Origin: SMYC01 sp965197495
Lineage (GTDB): Bacteria > Acidobacteriota > Vicinamibacteria > Marinacidobacterales > SMYC01
Reading direction: 5' to 3'
Length of the DNA: 64,000 nt
Assembly: GCA_965197495.1 (NCBI GenBank)
Contig: OZ240210.1
Coordinates: forward strand, 8,370,001-8,434,000
Shown: positions 25,461-33,701 of the stretch, in pieces
Numbering within the stretch: the first letter of the stretch is position 1
Layout of the letters: every line of letters starts with the position of its first letter
The notes under the pieces: model-generated
Seen by the model: the letters and a program-made list of their open reading frames with translations, nothing else
What the model was told of the DNA's origin: nothing
Database searches by the model: none
Program-made: the position numbers and the translations under genes

Positions 25461-26642
25461 TTACGGTGACTCGTTGCTGGACACGACGAGCCTGTCGAGC
25501 TTGGCGCGCGCCGAGAGATGGTTCGGATCGATTTTGAGAGTCTTGCGATAGGCCTCGATCGCTTTTTTCCGATTGCCGAGCTTCATATAGGACTCGCCCA
25601 CGTAGTAGCGGGCATCCGCAAGGCTTCCGTTTCGCGACACGGCCTTTTTGAAGTGCTCGAGCGCTTCTTTGTAGTTTCCCTGCTGGAACTGGATAATCCC
25701 GAGGTGATGGTAGTAATAAGCGTTCGATCCACTCGCTTTGGCCGCCAATTCGAACTCGCGGATCGCGTCGTCCACACGGCCTAGTGAGTAATAAGCGGCC
25801 CCCAGGTTCGACCGCGCGTCGGCGAATTTTGGATCGTCTCGAAGCGCGAGATTATAACTCTCGATGGCTCGGCCGACGAGCCCGCGCCGGCGGAGCGCGA
25901 CGCCGAGATTGTTGAGGGCGCGGTAAAAGTTCGGATAGACGTCGAGCGCCATCTCATACATTTCGAGCTCGGCGGCCTGCGGGTCGAAGTTGTCGCCGAG
26001 GTCGCCAGCGGTCTCAGCGAAGTAGCCGTAGAGAAACCCTTGATTGTTGTAGTAGTTCGCGATCGCCTCGAAGTCGTCGATGACTTTCGCGCCCATATAT
26101 TCCCTTTCGGGTGTGCGGTCAAAGTCGATCATCCGGAGCTCCGGCCCGTAACGCACGCCCCCGGTGATGTGGCCGTTTTTGATGATGACGTCTGCTTCTT
26201 TCGAGATGGTCTCGATGGTGGTGACATCCACGTAGACGGCGTCGATGCCCACTTCCCGAGCCATGCCTATAAAGAGGTTGGTGTAGGCGAGACAGCTGCC
26301 TTTGCCTTCGTAGAAAACTTGCTGGGCCGTTTTGTTCGACAGCCAATCGTAGGAGATCGACATGCCGGTACGGCTGATGATGGCGTTGACGATGGCTCGC
26401 GTCTTGTCGTGGTCGGTGCGAATACCTTTGACGGACTCGATGGCGACGTGCCGGATCTCGTCGTTGATGTCATAGGGAACGACGATCTTCTGGACGTCCT
26501 CGTCCGGAATTCGGGTACGGAGCTTCGCGATGACCTCGTCTGGCGTGTACTGTACCCTCTTGATGGAGCCACAGCCTACGGCGAGCCCCAGGAGGGCCAC
26601 GGAAGGCACCAATAACGGAAACGGAAAGCGATTTGCTTTCAT
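25461..26642 (-). CDS. Lipoprotein with transglutaminase-like and TPR domains
   Basis: 393 residues from ATG 26642 with GAGGGG 8 bases upstream. The lipobox LAVGC (residues about 19-23) predicts an acylated envelope protein. A transglutaminase-like core follows, with the catalytic Cys in YEGKGSCLAYTNLFIGMARE (pattern G-x-C-x-x-x-A) and MIDFDRTPE later. The C-terminal half consists of about five TPR units (ALNNLGVALRRRGLVGRAIE, NLGAAYYSLGRVDDAIREFE, HLGIIQFQQGNYKEALEHFK, YYVGESYMKLGNRKKAIEAY). Likely a scaffold or peptide-crosslink-acting protein at the membrane; exact activity unknown. Confidence 0.75.
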   Translation of the reverse strand: MKANRFPFPLLVPSVALLGLAVGCGSIKRVQYTPDEVIAKLRTRIPDEDVQKIVVPYDINDEIRHVAIESVKGIRTDHDKTRAIVNAIISRTGMSISYDWLSNKTAQQVFYEGKGSCLAYTNLFIGMAREVGIDAVYVDVTTIETISKEADVIIKNGHITGGVRYGPELRMIDFDRTPEREYMGAKVIDDFEAIANYYNNQGFLYGYFAETAGDLGDNFDPQAAELEMYEMALDVYPNFYRALNNLGVALRRRGLVGRAIESYNLALRDDPKFADARSNLGAAYYSLGRVDDAIREFELAAKASGSNAYYYHHLGIIQFQQGNYKEALEHFKKAVSRNGSLADARYYVGESYMKLGNRKKAIEAYRKTLKIDPNHLSARAKLDRLVVSSNESP

Positions 26643-26810
26643 AACATGCCCCTCACGGCAGTATAGCACGCGACCTGCACGAGGGCGCCGCGGTTGCGCC
26701 CAGCGCGATTTGCGCTTAGATTCGAAGCAGCGTATCCTTCGGCGGGCGTTGTTGGGCCAGGCATTTGTGTGTCCGGAACGCCCGGACCTCGACGCAAAAA
26801 GGAGATCTTG

Positions 26811-28340
26811 ATGTTTAACAAACGATTGCGAGCTCTTGCCTTCTTTAGCCTAATCGGCTTCGCCGCCACCGGCCTCGCCCAGGACAAACTGAGCGGACGC
26901 GACAAAAAGTGGCTGGAGAAAGAAGTCGGCCCCATCATCACTAAGCAAGAAATGGCGACGTTCCAGCAAATCAGCAAGGACGACAGAAAGCTCTTCAAAG
27001 AGCTTTTCTGGATGCGCCGCGATTTTGACCGCAGAACCCAAGAGAACGAGTTCAAGAAAAATTACGAAGCTCGGGTCAAGGTCGCCGACAAGAATTTCAA
27101 AACCCGGGGCGCTAAAGGCTCCGAGAGCGACATGGGCAAGATTTTCTTACTTCTCGGAAACCCGTCGCAGCAGCAGCGCGGCCGCTCGGCTGGCGCTGGC
27201 GGGCTACCGGGTGAAACCGCAGGCGGTGGCGGCGGTGGCCCCGGTGGCGCCGATCCAGTTGGCGGTGGTGGTGGTGGAAATACCGGACTCTCGGAGAATC
27301 GGGGTGGCGGCGCCGGCTCGAGGATGACGTGGGTCTACGACCCGAACCCGCAAATGGGTATTCCAGACGGTCTCGCGGTCGAGTTCCGCAACCAAGCGTC
27401 GTTTGGATTTCGCCTCTCGAACGGCAACGACATCGCCGAGCGGCTCGAGCGCGTCAAAGAGCGTTTCATCGGAAATCCCGGTATCAACTATGCGCGTGAC
27501 GAAAAGGGCCGTCTAAGAAAGCCGGACGACAAATTCGACCCCAACAGCCCGGCCAAGTTGCTACTCGCCTCTCTTCGTGAAACGGGAGAGATCAGTACGG
27601 ATATCGGTTTTACCCTGAGCCCCGTTTTCTTTGGATCCTCTGGCGGGCAAACCTTCATCCCGATCGACATAGTGATTTCCGAAGGACTGAGCACGGAGGA
27701 CGTCACCATCTTCGGCTCGGTCGAGAACGCCGACGGCTTCGAGATTTACCAGTTCGAGGAACCCGTAAAGGTCTCGAAGACCGAGGACGGCAAGTACGCT
27801 TTCGAGTTGCCGCTCCAGTACCCTCCCGGCCTCTACACGCTCTATGTCGGCTTGCTCGACCAATCGCAAGTTCACGGAACGCAGATCATCGACCTCGAGG
27901 TCCCCGACTTCGACTCGGGCGAGTTAATGCTGTCCTCCCTCTTGATGTTTTCGGGTGCCGAGCAAACCGGCGAGGAGTTGCCGCACTTCGGAAAGGCCTT
28001 CCTCTTGGGCGGCTATCACTTCGCGCCGAAACTGGAGTTGGTCTACTCGACGAAAGAGGATTTCTCTCTCGTCTTCTGCGCCTATAACTACGGCATGGAA
28101 GGGGACAAGCCCAACCTGAGCGTTCAGCTCCGCTTCTTCAGGGAGGGACAAGCACGCGGGCAGACGGCGGACGAGCCGTTCATGTTTCAAACGCCTGAGA
28201 TGGCCCTCACGATCCCCGAAATCCCTCTCAACATCAAGAACTTCGAGGAGCCCGGCAACTACAGGATCGAGATTCACGTGACGGACAAAATCAAGGGTGA
28301 GAGACTCAAAAAAGAGGTGGCGTTCGTTATCGAAGGATAA
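26811..28340 (+). CDS. GWxTD domain-containing secreted protein
   Basis: 509 residues from ATG 26811 with an ideal AAGGAGATCTTG spacing. Signal peptide MFNKRLRALAFFSLIGFAAT-GLAQ. Family motifs: IITKQEMATFQQISKDDRKL, FWMRRDFDRRTQENEFKKNY, and DMGKIFLLLGNPS, which corresponds to the D-R-G-R-I-Y-I-x-x-G-x-P part of the GWxTD signature. The defining Gly-Trp is replaced (AKGSESD). A Gly-rich linker (about residues 135-165) is inserted before MTWVYDPNPQMGIP. The C-terminal half is beta-rich. GWxTD proteins are nearly confined to Acidobacteriota and relatives; function unknown. Confidence 0.85.
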   Translation: MFNKRLRALAFFSLIGFAATGLAQDKLSGRDKKWLEKEVGPIITKQEMATFQQISKDDRKLFKELFWMRRDFDRRTQENEFKKNYEARVKVADKNFKTRGAKGSESDMGKIFLLLGNPSQQQRGRSAGAGGLPGETAGGGGGGPGGADPVGGGGGGNTGLSENRGGGAGSRMTWVYDPNPQMGIPDGLAVEFRNQASFGFRLSNGNDIAERLERVKERFIGNPGINYARDEKGRLRKPDDKFDPNSPAKLLLASLRETGEISTDIGFTLSPVFFGSSGGQTFIPIDIVISEGLSTEDVTIFGSVENADGFEIYQFEEPVKVSKTEDGKYAFELPLQYPPGLYTLYVGLLDQSQVHGTQIIDLEVPDFDSGELMLSSLLMFSGAEQTGEELPHFGKAFLLGGYHFAPKLELVYSTKEDFSLVFCAYNYGMEGDKPNLSVQLRFFREGQARGQTADEPFMFQTPEMALTIPEIPLNIKNFEEPGNYRIEIHVTDKIKGERLKKEVAFVIEG

Positions 28341-28356
28341 GTTTTTTGCTGGAAGA

Positions 28357-28388
28357 GCCGGTGTCCCCTTTGGGGCTGCCGGCTTTTT
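28357..28388 (+). terminator. Rho-independent terminator after the GWxTD gene
   Basis: GCCGG-TGT-CCCC-TTT-GGGG-CTG-CCGGC followed by TTTTTC, 16 bases behind the stop codon at 28340. Stem of two stacked helices with a T tract. Confidence 0.85.
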
Positions 28389-28392
28389 CTTG

Positions 28393-28545
28393 CAGCATTC
28401 AGCATTCGGCATTCAGGACTGAGGCCGTGTCTTGTCGGATCGTGGGCACGGCCCACTGCTCTCCGTGCTTAGTGCGCGCCGCGCTCGCTCTTCAGGATCC
28501 CGTGCCAAAAACCGCAGGCACGGCGATCCTGAATGCTGAATCCTG
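28393..28545. repeat. Palindromic intergenic element (attcagcattc arms)
   Basis: The left arm (cagcattcagcattcggcattcagga) and right arm (gatcctgaatgctgaatcctg) are near-inverted copies, and inside them cacggcccac and aggatcccgtgcc / ggcacggcgatcct form further hairpins. No open frame. It lies between the GWxTD terminator and the 3' end of the convergent S41 gene, the usual place of REP- or MITE-like elements. Confidence 0.5.
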
Positions 28546-28546
28546 A

Positions 28547-29701
28547 TCAAGCGCTCTCCTCAGCAAGGACCTCGAGAGCCTTGTCGAGCACGGGGTCTTC
28601 GTCTTTGGGGGTGTCGGGGGGCCGGCTCACTTCGATCGTCGGCTCGAGGCCTTCACCCAGCATGGCTTTCCCGTCCGGGGTCCAATACTGGCCCACCGAA
28701 AGTACGATTCCGGCGCCATCTCCGAGCGAAATGGTTTTTTGCACCGCGCTGCGGCCGGAGGTCTGGATGCCGATGAGCTCTCCGCGCTTTCTGGAGCGAA
28801 AGGCACTCGCGACGATCTCGGCGGCGCCCGAGCTTCCTCGATTGATGAGAACAGCCGTCGGACCGTCGAAGGCGACCTGGTCGAACGCTAGCGTCAGGTC
28901 GGTTGTCTCGCCGCCGCGCGACTGCAGCCGGGCTGCGACGCCGCCAGGCACAAAGAGCTCGGCGACATGGGCGCCATCTTCGGCAAGGCGCCCGAAACTG
29001 TTCCGCACGTCAAGAACGATGCGCAACGCTCCCTGGCCTTTCAGCATCTCGAGGCTGCGTTTGACGTCCGTGGCCGTCCCGCTGCGAAAGGACGTTACGT
29101 GAATGTAGCCGGTTCCGTCCTCAAGAAGCTCGAACTCGACGGGTGACGAGACGACGTCACGGCGATCCACCGTCATCTTGATGGGCTCCGGCTGGCGACC
29201 TCGAATCACTTCAAGCTCGAGCTTGGATCCTACAGGTCCTCTCAGCTTGGCATCGCCGACCACGACGTTGGTCTCGCGCGTGTTCGTGCCGTCGATGGAT
29301 TTCAGCTGGTCGCCCGGCTGAAGCCCGGCTGCTTCGGCGGGCGAGCCCGGCAGCACGGCCACGACCTGAATATAGTATCGCTTCGTGACTTCAACGCCGA
29401 TGCCCGCCTGCGGCTGCGCATCCGGGTCACGAAAAGCTTGGAACTCCTCGGGCGTGAGATACACACTGTCGGTGTCGAGAGCCTCCATCATCCCTCGGAT
29501 GGCGCCATCCATGACCTCATCCATCTCCGGCGCCTCCAGATAGTTGTTCATGAGAAGAGTGACGACGTCCTGGAAAACGGAGAGGTAGCGGTAGGCACTG
29601 TCGCGCGCCAGGGCACGGCCGAGAAATCCGCCGAGAATGGCGTAGAGAACGAACGGGACAGAGAAAGTGAGAATGAGATGCTTGGCGCGTACCTTCTTCA
29701 T
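28547..29701 (-). CDS. S41/C-terminal-processing-protease-like PDZ protein, catalytic pair apparently replaced
   Basis: 384 residues. One N-terminal membrane helix (HLILTFSVPFVLYAILGGFL), a helical region, a PDZ domain (GIGVEVTKRYYIQVVAVLPG to AAGLQPGDQLKSIDG) and an S41 core (GTGYIHVTSFRSGTATDVKR, LRIVLDVRNSFG). In CtpA/Prc the active Ser and Lys lie in G-S-A-S-A-S-E and F-G-K-G-S-V-Q. The gapless counterpart here reads GSSGAAEIVASAFRSRKRGE and TSGRSAVQ, placing Gly at the Ser and Arg at the Lys position. It is next to an EnvC-type gene, the pairing known for CtpA and amidase activators, so it may act as a non-proteolytic partner. Alignment was by eye. Confidence 0.75.
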   Translation of the reverse strand: MKKVRAKHLILTFSVPFVLYAILGGFLGRALARDSAYRYLSVFQDVVTLLMNNYLEAPEMDEVMDGAIRGMMEALDTDSVYLTPEEFQAFRDPDAQPQAGIGVEVTKRYYIQVVAVLPGSPAEAAGLQPGDQLKSIDGTNTRETNVVVGDAKLRGPVGSKLELEVIRGRQPEPIKMTVDRRDVVSSPVEFELLEDGTGYIHVTSFRSGTATDVKRSLEMLKGQGALRIVLDVRNSFGRLAEDGAHVAELFVPGGVAARLQSRGGETTDLTLAFDQVAFDGPTAVLINRGSSGAAEIVASAFRSRKRGELIGIQTSGRSAVQKTISLGDGAGIVLSVGQYWTPDGKAMLGEGLEPTIEVSRPPDTPKDEDPVLDKALEVLAEESA

Positions 29702-29764
29702 GGGCGAGCAAATCCTCCAGTGATTTTGGCTCTCTGGCTATTTTGCCGTGCCAGGCGGCGTGGG

Positions 29765-30994
29765 TCAATTCGCGGCGCTTATTAGCAGTGCGACCTTTCG
29801 CGACGGATCGAGCCAGGTCTCGGGGTCGACCGGGGTGCCCTCGAACCGAATCTCGAAGTAGAGCCGTGCGCCCGCAAGCGACCCCGTCTCGCCGACCGAG
29901 GCAACGGGCTGGCCTTGCTTCACCCAATCGCCGGGCAAGACGGTAAAATCGTCGAGATAGCCGTAAAGGCTGTGGACGTGTCCCGGGTGGCGAAGGATGA
30001 GGAGCTTCCCGTAGCCTTCGAACCAGGCGGCGAAAGCGACCTCACCGTCATAAACGGCGCCCACCGGTGTCCCGAGCGGGGCGTCGATCTCGATCCCGTT
30101 CCGCACCGTCACGGTCTTGAAGCGCGGGTGAAGCTCTGTCCCGAAGCGGCCTTCGAGCTTGCCGTCAAGCGGCCAGCCGAGCTCACCCTGGAAGGCGCGC
30201 ATGGGAATGTGGACCGTAGCAGCCTCAGGCAGCGGCTCGCCCGCGGACAACGTTTCAAGGAGGGCGCCGAGCTGTTCGCGGGCCTGCTCGAGCTCGTACA
30301 CGAGAGTTCCCGCCATCTCACGGCGGTTCTCGATTTCGTCGAGAAGCGTCGCCCGGCTCTCCCGCCGGCTCGCGAGCTTACGGCTCGCGGCCTGGAGCTC
30401 TTTGCGTGTCGCGAGGGTAGCTTCGGTCTGTTTCAGGAGCTTCGCTTTCGTGTCTTCCAATGCTTTCTGATCGTCGAGAAAGCGAGACATCTTCTTGCCG
30501 TCCTCGCGCGCGAGCCGAGAGACATAGCGGTAGGCGCGCGTCAGTTCGGAAGGCTTCTCCACGGAAAGAAGCAGCCGCAGATAGCTCAGCCGCCCTTGCT
30601 TGTATAGACTCACCGACCTGCTCTTCAGGTAAGGGATCAGCTCGGCGATAGACGCTTCCAGAGCCTGGATACGCTTCAGGTTCTCGTCGATCTCACGATA
30701 GCCGCGTTTGAGCTCTAGACCTAGAAGCTCGAGCTGTTTGTTCGCGAGGCGAATCTGGATATCGAAGCGGTGCAGCTCACCAAGAAGCGTGGTTTGCTTC
30801 GAATCTAGCTGCGAGAGCTCCTCGTTCAGGAAGCCTAGCCTCTCGTTCAATAGCTCGAGCTTCGCTTCTTCGTCTTCGAGACGGACGTCCACATCGGGAG
30901 CCGGCGACCCAGCCCCCGCGAAGAGCGCGACGGGCACGGAAAGAGCCAGCAATAGAGCGAGGTTAGGGCGCGTCAATCTCAGCCTCAGCGTCAA
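29765..30994 (-). CDS. EnvC-type murein hydrolase activator (coiled coil + LytM/M23)
   Basis: 409 residues. Signal peptide (LALLLALSVPVALFAGAGS), then about 220 residues of coiled coil (LEDEEAKLELLNERLGFLNE to REQLGALLETL) and a C-terminal LytM domain (GWPLDGKLEGRFGTELHPRF, NGIEIDAPLGTPVGAVYDGE, HVHSLYGYL). The zinc-binding H-x-x-x-D of active M23 enzymes reads VRNGIEID here, without the first His, as in EnvC, which activates amidases instead of cutting peptidoglycan. It should be periplasmic and act in cell separation. Upstream of, and in the same direction as, the S41-like gene with 63 bases between them. Confidence 0.8.
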   Translation of the reverse strand: MTLRLRLTRPNLALLLALSVPVALFAGAGSPAPDVDVRLEDEEAKLELLNERLGFLNEELSQLDSKQTTLLGELHRFDIQIRLANKQLELLGLELKRGYREIDENLKRIQALEASIAELIPYLKSRSVSLYKQGRLSYLRLLLSVEKPSELTRAYRYVSRLAREDGKKMSRFLDDQKALEDTKAKLLKQTEATLATRKELQAASRKLASRRESRATLLDEIENRREMAGTLVYELEQAREQLGALLETLSAGEPLPEAATVHIPMRAFQGELGWPLDGKLEGRFGTELHPRFKTVTVRNGIEIDAPLGTPVGAVYDGEVAFAAWFEGYGKLLILRHPGHVHSLYGYLDDFTVLPGDWVKQGQPVASVGETGSLAGARLYFEIRFEGTPVDPETWLDPSRKVALLISAAN

Positions 30995-31097
30995 GTCTTT
31001 CCTCAGTTTGTTGCCAAGCGTTTCAGTATGCTAGCACCTGATTCCGTTTGCAACTAATGTTGTGGCGATCGCTCTCTCTTCGAGCATCGCTCGAGCA

Positions 31098-32141
31098 CTA
31101 GCTCGACTCGCACCCGATCGCGATGGTCGCGGGGCCGTTCCGCTTACCGTCGATTTCGACTTTCCGCCCTGTGAACGCCTCGACGAGTTGCGTGCAGGCG
31201 AGTGCGCGAGGCAGGAGGCGCGGCGTGGTGAGCGTGGACGGCCCTTCGGCGAAAGCGAGAAAAGGCAGGAGCGAGTCCACGAGGCGCTCAGGCACGAGGT
31301 GCGGCTGTTGCGCGTAGCGCCGAAACGCAGCCGAAACCTCTTCCCCGGCGGTCTCGGCCGATTTCCCCCGCTCGCTCACCGAAGCCATCGTGACGCGGAG
31401 CCCCCCAAAGGATCCCGTGACGGCCACGACACTTCCTGAGCTTCCGGCACGGAGCTTCAAAAGCTGCACCGATGGCTCGATGCCCGAGATCGCGACTCCC
31501 GAGCGAGCGCGAGCCGCCTGACGCTGCTGGACGTGAGCGGGCAGCGACGCCCCGGCGGAAACGATCTGAATGGCGTCGAGCTCGTCCCGCTTCGACCAAT
31601 CGGCGCCTTTCCAGCGCGTACCGCCGGTCACGTGCGCCGTGATCTCGCCGCCGCCTCGCGGCAGAAATCCGGCAGAGTCCAGCTGCACCCAGAGCTCGAC
31701 GCCGAGCGGCTTCAGCATCCCCGTCCATGTCGAGCTCGTCACTTCGAACGTCTCGTTCCCCGGCGCGTGGGTGCTCCCTTTCACCGCCAAGCGCGACACA
31801 CCTTCGGCCCGTGCAAGTGCGAAAAGCGCCGCACGCAGAAACGGGAGGGCAGGCTCGTCACCTGGAATGGATATCTCGTGCTCGCCCGGTACAACTACGG
31901 CGGGCACTTTGGGATCGAGCTCCACGACGCTGCCCCCGGCCTCGCCAGCGAAAGCTCTCGCATCGCACAATGAAGCGAAGAACTGGACCCATTGCGCTTT
32001 GCTCGCACTGAGCCCGCTCGTTTTGCGGCGGAAACCTTCCCATCGGAAGGGGCGCCCTGAGGCCGCGGAAAGGGCCAGCGCGGAGAGGAGGGTACGATCG
32101 TCGCTTTCGAGCGCAAGTCCGGACGCGCCGAGTAGAATCAT
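31098..32141 (-). CDS. RNA 3'-terminal phosphate cyclase (RtcA)-like protein, catalytic His not evident
   Basis: 347 residues. RtcA-fold blocks: DDRTLLSALALSAASGRPFR, KTSGLSASKAQWVQFFASLC, KGSTHAPGNETFEV, LDSAGFLPRGGGEI, SERGKSAETAGEEVSAAFRR, and the C-terminal segment GPSTLTTPRLLPRALACTQL before VEAFTGRKVEID. RtcA converts RNA 3'-phosphates to 2',3'-cyclic ends through an adenylated His in a T-x-H-x-x-T motif near the C-terminus; the matching place here has T-P-R-L-L-P. The glycine signature G-x-G-x-x-Q near the start is also altered (GASGLALESDD). It may be a non-catalytic relative. It ends a divergent pair with ruvX. Confidence 0.7.
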   Translation of the reverse strand: MILLGASGLALESDDRTLLSALALSAASGRPFRWEGFRRKTSGLSASKAQWVQFFASLCDARAFAGEAGGSVVELDPKVPAVVVPGEHEISIPGDEPALPFLRAALFALARAEGVSRLAVKGSTHAPGNETFEVTSSTWTGMLKPLGVELWVQLDSAGFLPRGGGEITAHVTGGTRWKGADWSKRDELDAIQIVSAGASLPAHVQQRQAARARSGVAISGIEPSVQLLKLRAGSSGSVVAVTGSFGGLRVTMASVSERGKSAETAGEEVSAAFRRYAQQPHLVPERLVDSLLPFLAFAEGPSTLTTPRLLPRALACTQLVEAFTGRKVEIDGKRNGPATIAIGCESS

Positions 32142-32146
32142 CTGGT

Positions 32147-32176
32147 TTGACCGCTTTTCCGAGCGAAGTCTATACT
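32147..32176 (+). promoter_or_regulatory. Sigma-70 type promoter for ruvX-mltG
   Basis: TTGACC (32147-32152), an 18-base spacer and TATACT (32171-32176), 22 bases before the ruvX ATG at 32198. Both boxes are close to consensus and the leader is short and A+T-rich. Confidence 0.7.
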
Positions 32177-32197
32177 CTCTTTAACCTTAATATAACG

Positions 32198-32611
32198 ATG
32201 CGTTTAATGGGACTCGACATCGGCGACAAGCGTATAGGTGTGGCTCTTTCCGACGAAGGTGCTGTCATCGCGACGCCCAAGCAAACGCTCGAGCGCCGCG
32301 GGAACCGCAAAGACATCGAGCACCTCTTGGAGCTCGCGCGCAGCGAGGACATCGCCGAGATTCTTGTCGGGATGCCCTTGTCGCTCGACGGCTCCGAGGG
32401 ACCTCAAGCAAAGAAAATCGGCCGCTTCATCGAGGCGCTCCGTGCCGCGACCGAGCTCACGGTGACGACTTGGGACGAGCGGTTCACGACCATTGGCGCC
32501 GAGCGCGCCCTTCTTGAAGCCGACATGTCGCGCGCGAAACGCAAACAGACGATCGACAAAGTCGCTGCGGCGCTCATCCTCCAGGGCTACCTGGATTCGA
32601 GGAGCGGGTAG
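32198..32611 (+). CDS. ruvX: Putative pre-16S rRNA nuclease / Holliday junction resolvase-like RuvX (YqgF)
   Basis: 137 residues from ATG 32198. MRLMGLDIGDKRIGVALSDE carries the first catalytic Asp, ILVGMPLSLDGSEGPQAKKI the central strand, and TTWDERFTTIGAERAL plus IDKVAAALILQGYLD the last acidic residues of the RNase-H-like fold. Standard length for YqgF/RuvX, which trims the 5' end of 16S rRNA in E. coli. First gene of an operon with mltG, which starts 11 bases later. Confidence 0.93.
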   Translation: MRLMGLDIGDKRIGVALSDEGAVIATPKQTLERRGNRKDIEHLLELARSEDIAEILVGMPLSLDGSEGPQAKKIGRFIEALRAATELTVTTWDERFTTIGAERALLEADMSRAKRKQTIDKVAAALILQGYLDSRSG

Positions 32612-32621
32612 GACTCCCAAT

Positions 32622-33701
32622 ATGCGCGTCCGCGTCGTCAAAATGGTTGAAAGATGGAAGGGCGCCCTCGTTCTTCTTCTGCTCATCGCCGCGGCCGCCA
32701 CCGGCTACGTCGCTTACCGCGCTTACGAGGCCGCGCAGACGCCATACAAGAATTTTGGCGACGAGGTTTTCTTCACCGTCGAGCGCGGGGCCGCCGGGGC
32801 GTCCATCGCACGCGCTCTCCACGAAGCAGGTATCGTCGAGGATGAGAGGATCTTCAAGGCAGCGCTCAGGCTTCGAGGCGACACGAGCCTGATTCAGGCG
32901 GGCGAGTATCGCTTCTCGGAGCCGCTCTCCACGGTGGAGGTGTTGGACCGGCTCGTCGCGGGCGACATCTATACCTTTGGTGTCACCGTTCCCGAAGGCT
33001 TGACCCTCGTCGAGATCGCCGAGCACCTGGCGAGCCACGGTGTCGGCGACGCGGAAAAGCTCGAAGACGCATTCCGGAACGCGGCTCTGATTGCGAAGCT
33101 CGACCAAGACGCACCGAATCTCGAAGGTTACTTGTTCCCCACCCGGTACCAGTTCACACGCAACCAGACGGCCGCCGAAGTGGCCCGCACGATGGTGGGA
33201 CAATTCAAGGCAGTTTTCGACGACGGCAAGAGGAACAAGGCCAAAGAGCTGGGCTTGACGGTGCGTGAAGTCGTGGCACTTGCCTCCATCATCGAAAAGG
33301 AAACGGGGAGCGCCGACGAGAGGCCGCTCGTCGGCTCTGTCGTGTGGAATCGCCTCGAGCGGGGGATGGCGCTCGGCATGGATTCCACGATCATTTACGC
33401 GCTGAAGCTCCAAGGCACGTATGACGGCAATATTCGCCGCGTAGACCTCGAGCTCAAAAGCCCCTACAACACCTATCGCGTTGCCGGCATCCCGCCCGGA
33501 CCCATCGCCTCGCCGGGCGAAGCGGCCATCGATGCCGTGCTCGAGCCCGCGGACTCCTCTTATCTCTACTTCGTTTCGAAAAACGACGGGACCCATCACT
33601 TCTCGAAGAACTATCGCGAACACATAAGCGCCGTGCGCAAATATCAAGTGGAGTATTTTCGACGGAGGCGGCGCCAGAAAAACGGGGCCGGGTCTTCGTG
33701 A
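32622..33701 (+). CDS. mltG: Endolytic murein transglycosylase MltG
   Basis: 359 residues from ATG 32622. One N-terminal membrane helix (ALVLLLLIAAAATGYVAY), a LysM-like part (GVTVPEGLTLVEIAEHLASH) and the YceG/MltG catalytic domain: LEGYLFPTRYQF, REVVALASIIEKETG with the catalytic Glu, RPLVGSVVWNRLERGMALGM, SPYNTYRVAGIPPGPIASPG, YFVSKNDGTHHFSK. It cuts nascent glycan strands at the inner membrane to set their length. Sits 10 bases behind ruvX; its TGA overlaps the next gene's GTG. Confidence 0.94.
   Translation: MRVRVVKMVERWKGALVLLLLIAAAATGYVAYRAYEAAQTPYKNFGDEVFFTVERGAAGASIARALHEAGIVEDERIFKAALRLRGDTSLIQAGEYRFSEPLSTVEVLDRLVAGDIYTFGVTVPEGLTLVEIAEHLASHGVGDAEKLEDAFRNAALIAKLDQDAPNLEGYLFPTRYQFTRNQTAAEVARTMVGQFKAVFDDGKRNKAKELGLTVREVVALASIIEKETGSADERPLVGSVVWNRLERGMALGMDSTIIYALKLQGTYDGNIRRVDLELKSPYNTYRVAGIPPGPIASPGEAAIDAVLEPADSSYLYFVSKNDGTHHFSKNYREHISAVRKYQVEYFRRRRRQKNGAGSS

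Noticed and set aside
23969..25537. 522-codon plus-strand frame opposite hflX
   Set aside because: Mirror of the hflX codons; the minus strand carries complete GTPase motifs, the plus strand none.
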